Positions 6,712-8,152 of a stretch of DNA of 8,152 nt are shown here, one piece after another. Made by a program: the position numbers and the translations under genes. The number at the start of each line of letters is the position of its first letter. The first letter of the stretch is position 1. Under the pieces are notes generated by a model. It was not told the origin of the DNA, did not search any database, and saw only the letters and a list, made by a program, of their open reading frames with translations. This DNA is from Marivivens sp. (GTDB taxonomy: Bacteria > Pseudomonadota > Alphaproteobacteria > Rhodobacterales > Rhodobacteraceae), in contig JAHEBR010000087.1 of NCBI GenBank assembly GCA_024642185.1, positions 1 to 8,152 of the forward strand, read 5' to 3'.

Positions 6712-7214
6712 ATCGTAAAGACCTTCTGAACCCGGTCGATCTTCGTCCCGTCTCGCAACGGGACGTCTTTGATCACGGCATGATCGGCAAAGCCCATCCG
6801 CGAGTAATAGGCGAGGCCCAGCGCATTGTCGGCGCGGATCGTGGCATCGATCGCCACAACATCCGCCGCCCGCGCCGCAGCGAGGGTGAGCGCAAAGAGC
6901 CCTCGGCCAACACCCGATCCTCGGCGCCCTTCGTCCACGAAGGTTGCAATCACGGCCCAGTCATCCGGTAATTTGCCCTCGCCTTGCCAATCGGGGTCAG
7001 CACGCTCCAAAGCCTGAAAGCCGATCACCGCGCCATCCTGCAGCGCAACAAAACACGAAATTCCAAGCGGCGGCGCGATGTAGTGGCCTAGCATTCGCTG
7101 CGCGTCAAAACTTGATTGATGGGCCGTAGTTCCGCCTGCGGCGATAATGCGATTGAGCGTATCGGCCATGGCCAAGGCATCGGCGGGGATTGCAGGGCGA
7201 AAGACAGGGGTCAT
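6708..7214 (-). CDS. GNAT-family N-acetyltransferase
   Basis: This is a 168-residue single-domain acyl-CoA-dependent acetyltransferase; the substrate is unknown. Seen: acetyl-CoA pyrophosphate-binding motif A VDEGRRGSGVGRGLF (residues 93-107, the R/Q-x-x-G-x-G/A pattern) and motif B NALGLAYYSRMGF (130-142), which supplies the conserved tyrosine. The overall pattern resembles the YncA-type amino-acid acetyltransferases, but that is only a resemblance. The ATG at 7214 overlaps the stop of the HD gene as ATGA, so the two are translationally coupled and probably act or are regulated together. The last codons are antisense to the regA terminator candidate, and the TAA shares bases with the regA TAG. 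Family call firm, function open. Confidence 0.88.
   Translation of the reverse strand: MTPVFRPAIPADALAMADTLNRIIAAGGTTAHQSSFDAQRMLGHYIAPPLGISCFVALQDGAVIGFQALERADPDWQGEGKLPDDWAVIATFVDEGRRGSGVGRGLFALTLAAARAADVVAIDATIRADNALGLAYYSRMGFADHAVIKDVPLRDGTKIDRVQKVFTI
6744..6770 (+). terminator. Candidate rho-independent terminator for senC-regA, inside the GNAT gene
   Basis: CGTCCCGT pairs perfectly with ACGGGACG around a six-base loop (6752-6757), followed by TCTTT. It begins 33 bases past the regA stop. Because regA and the GNAT gene meet with shared stop-codon bases, this hairpin lies within the coding sequence of the opposing gene (codons for the VPLRDGT region). The stem is strong but the T-tract is short, so termination may be partial or Rho-assisted. 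Confidence 0.45.
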
Positions 7215-7804
7215 GCCAGAGCAGCGATCAGGGCGCGATGGCGGGCCAGATAGGCCTCACGCACCTCGACCGGCGGGCGCAGGTGGATTTTAAGCGATTG
7301 GGCCAAGTTAGTGTCTGGTTTCCCGAAGAAGCGGTTGGCTTCTTCAGTGGTAAATCCGGCGATCTGGATGGCTTCGAGCCAGGCGGAAATCTTGTCGGCC
7401 TTCTTGATCTGTTTCTTGATCGCCACAGGGATCTGTGCGGGCAGGCCAAAGCGGATGTGCACCGCAGCAGTCAGCCGATCGTCCAGCGCGCCATAGCCCG
7501 GCCCGACCGCTGCCTTGACCGGGCTGATCATGTCGCCGATCACATATTCCGGCGCATCGTGCAGCAGAGCGGCCAGCCGCCACTTCGCTGGCGCGGCGGG
7601 ATAGAGGTGGCCATAGATTTCTTCGACCAAGAGCGAATGCTCGGCCACAGAATAGGGATAATCCCCCTTCGTCTGGCCGTTCCACCGCGCCACGAAGGCT
7701 AGGCCGTGGGCGATGTCCTCGATTTCGATATCCATCGGTGTCGGATCGAGCAGGTCGAGCCGCCGCCCCGAGAGCATCCTTTGCCACGCGCGCGGCTGTT
7801 TCAT
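7211..7804 (-). CDS. HD-domain phosphohydrolase, YfbR-like
   Basis: This 197-residue HD-superfamily metal-dependent phosphohydrolase is of the type related to YfbR 5'-deoxynucleotidase and to phage-borne relatives. Seen: an N-terminal SGRRLDLLDP and IEIEDIAHGLAF segment typical of this subgroup, then SVAEHSLLV with His56, ALLHDAPE with His82-Asp83, GDMISPVK (90-97), and KKADKISAW with Asp137. His56, His82, Asp83 and Asp137 match the expected metal ligands. Hydrolysis of a nucleoside monophosphate is a reasonable inference, but the substrate is not shown. The ATG at 7804 has AGGGG about seven bases upstream; the in-frame extension to 7876 adds a basic, non-family tail and is rejected. It is coupled to the GNAT gene by ATGA and diverges from ahcY. 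Confidence 0.87.
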   Translation of the reverse strand: MKQPRAWQRMLSGRRLDLLDPTPMDIEIEDIAHGLAFVARWNGQTKGDYPYSVAEHSLLVEEIYGHLYPAAPAKWRLAALLHDAPEYVIGDMISPVKAAVGPGYGALDDRLTAAVHIRFGLPAQIPVAIKKQIKKADKISAWLEAIQIAGFTTEEANRFFGKPDTNLAQSLKIHLRPPVEVREAYLARHRALIAALA

Positions 7805-7902
7805 TGGGCGGCCCCTGTTCTTCGCCTTGCATGCCGAAGCCGGAACCTGCGCCCGCCTACGCCCCACTGTCAACAACCGATAAAGCTCGATTGAGGCCTT
7901 GG

Positions 7903-7931
7903 TTGCCGCGGGCGGGGCGCAATGCTATGCC
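7903..7931 (+). promoter_or_regulatory. ahcY: Candidate sigma-70 promoter of ahcY
   Basis: TTGCCG (7903-7908) and TATGCC (7926-7931) are separated by exactly 17 bases. Transcription would begin near 7938, leaving a leader of only about 25 bases, which is too short for a riboswitch. The -10 matches the consensus at only three positions, so this is a plausible rather than strong call. Confidence 0.35.
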
Positions 7932-7933
7932 AG

Positions 7934-7946
7934 CCGGCGAAACCGG
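7934..7946 (+). repeat. Small inverted repeat just upstream of the ahcY ribosome site
   Basis: CCGG, five bases (CGAAA), then CCGG again can fold into a short stem directly before the AAGGAG ribosome site of ahcY (about 7949-7954). With four pairs it is weak and may be chance in GC-rich DNA. If transcribed it would border the ribosome-binding site. Confidence 0.25.
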
Positions 7947-7962
7947 ATAAGGAGTGCGGCCC

Positions 7963-8152
7963 ATGGCCAAGGATTACATCGTTCGCGACATCAAGCTTGC
8001 CGACTATGGCCGCAAAGAGCTCGACATTGCCGAGACCGAAATGCCGGGCCTGATGGCGCTGCGCGATGAATATGGCTCCAAGCAGCCGCTCAAGGGCGCC
8101 AAGATCGCCGGCTCCTTGCACATGACGATCCAGACCGCTGTTCTGATCGAGA
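7963..8152 (+). CDS. ahcY: S-adenosylhomocysteine hydrolase (partial, N-terminus only)
   Basis: AhcY reversibly splits S-adenosylhomocysteine into adenosine and homocysteine, clearing the inhibitory product of methylation and feeding methionine recycling in the cytoplasm. Only the first 63 codons are visible; the full enzyme is around 460 residues. The N-terminal signature is unmistakable: IKLADYGRKELDIAETEMPG followed by LMALRDEYG, QPLKGAKIAGSLHMTIQTAV. The ATG at 7963 has AAGGAG about eight bases upstream and gives the standard MAKDYIV start. In R. capsulatus ahcY lies close to regA with hvrA and hvrB between; here the HD and GNAT genes lie between instead. Confidence 0.97.
   Translation, partial: MAKDYIVRDIKLADYGRKELDIAETEMPGLMALRDEYGSKQPLKGAKIAGSLHMTIQTAVLIE

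Larger units (their letters stand above)
7805..7962. promoter_or_regulatory. Divergent HD-gene / ahcY intergenic region
   Basis: These 158 bases separate the HD gene (minus) and ahcY (plus) start codons. No coding sequence or RNA gene is recognised. The minus strand carries a perfect -35 hexamer TTGACA (7874-7869), but no good -10 at the right distance (GCAGGT/CAGGTT at 17-18 bases). The plus strand carries a better-placed pair just upstream of ahcY, listed separately. I see no Rhodobacter-type hvrB gene here. Confidence 0.5.

Noticed and set aside
7805..7876. 24-residue N-terminal extension of the HD protein
   Set aside because: The added residues are basic and unlike the family, while the ATG at 7804 has a good ribosome site.
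7805..7962. Possible SAH or SAM/SAH riboswitch upstream of ahcY
   Set aside because: I could not match the known conserved elements, and the best promoter candidate leaves a leader of only about 25 bases.
1..8152. Mobile elements, CRISPR arrays, tRNA genes, toxin-antitoxin or defence genes
   Set aside because: No direct-repeat arrays, terminal inverted repeats, transposase motifs or tRNA-like folds were seen on either strand; gene content is core-genome in character.

Overview
The window reads as a high-GC alphaproteobacterial chromosome segment, most likely Rhodobacteraceae/Rhodobacterales. The key evidence is a RegB–SenC–RegA (PrrB–PrrC–PrrA) redox two-component locus with near-canonical proteins, followed by ahcY as in Rhodobacter-type genomes. 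Supporting evidence is an alphaproteobacterial-type AddB and a short, kinase-less multi-PAS protein next to tsaE. I see no insertion sequences, prophage genes, CRISPR arrays, tRNAs or rRNAs. Gene packing is tight, and no gene-free stretch exceeds about 160 bases.

Left half (minus strand, about 1–5397): four genes run leftward in the order regB, PAS protein (candidate divL), tsaE, addB. The gaps are 66 nt and 40 nt, then an 8-nt overlap, so they could form one long transcript. addB runs off the left edge with about 614 codons visible. It appears to start at a TTG codon inside the end of tsaE. The amgK/murU-type genes that I recall lying between tsaE and addB in many relatives are absent.

Centre (5398–6711): an 88-bp divergent regulatory region separates regB from the rightward senC–regA pair. 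RegB is the membrane redox-sensing kinase. SenC is a Sco1-like copper/thiol protein linked to cytochrome oxidase assembly. RegA is the response regulator with a Fis-type DNA-binding helix. Together they form the global redox switch for respiration and, where present, photosynthesis and carbon/nitrogen fixation. A compact hairpin with a GCAA tetraloop lies between senC and regA.

Right part (6708–8152): a leftward pair, an HD-domain phosphohydrolase (YfbR-like) followed by a GNAT acetyltransferase, is coupled by an ATGA overlap. It converges on regA so tightly that the two stop codons share bases. A GC-rich hairpin that could terminate regA transcription lies inside the end of the GNAT gene. 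A 158-bp divergent region then leads to rightward ahcY (S-adenosylhomocysteine hydrolase), cut off by the right edge. The hvrA and hvrB genes known beside regA and ahcY in Rhodobacter capsulatus are not here; the HD/GNAT pair occupies that place.

Most of the window is recognisable core-genome content. The points most worth a second look are the kinase-less DivL-like PAS protein joined to the regB strand, the altered gene content around tsaE–addB and regA–ahcY, and the small RNA-level structures around regA.
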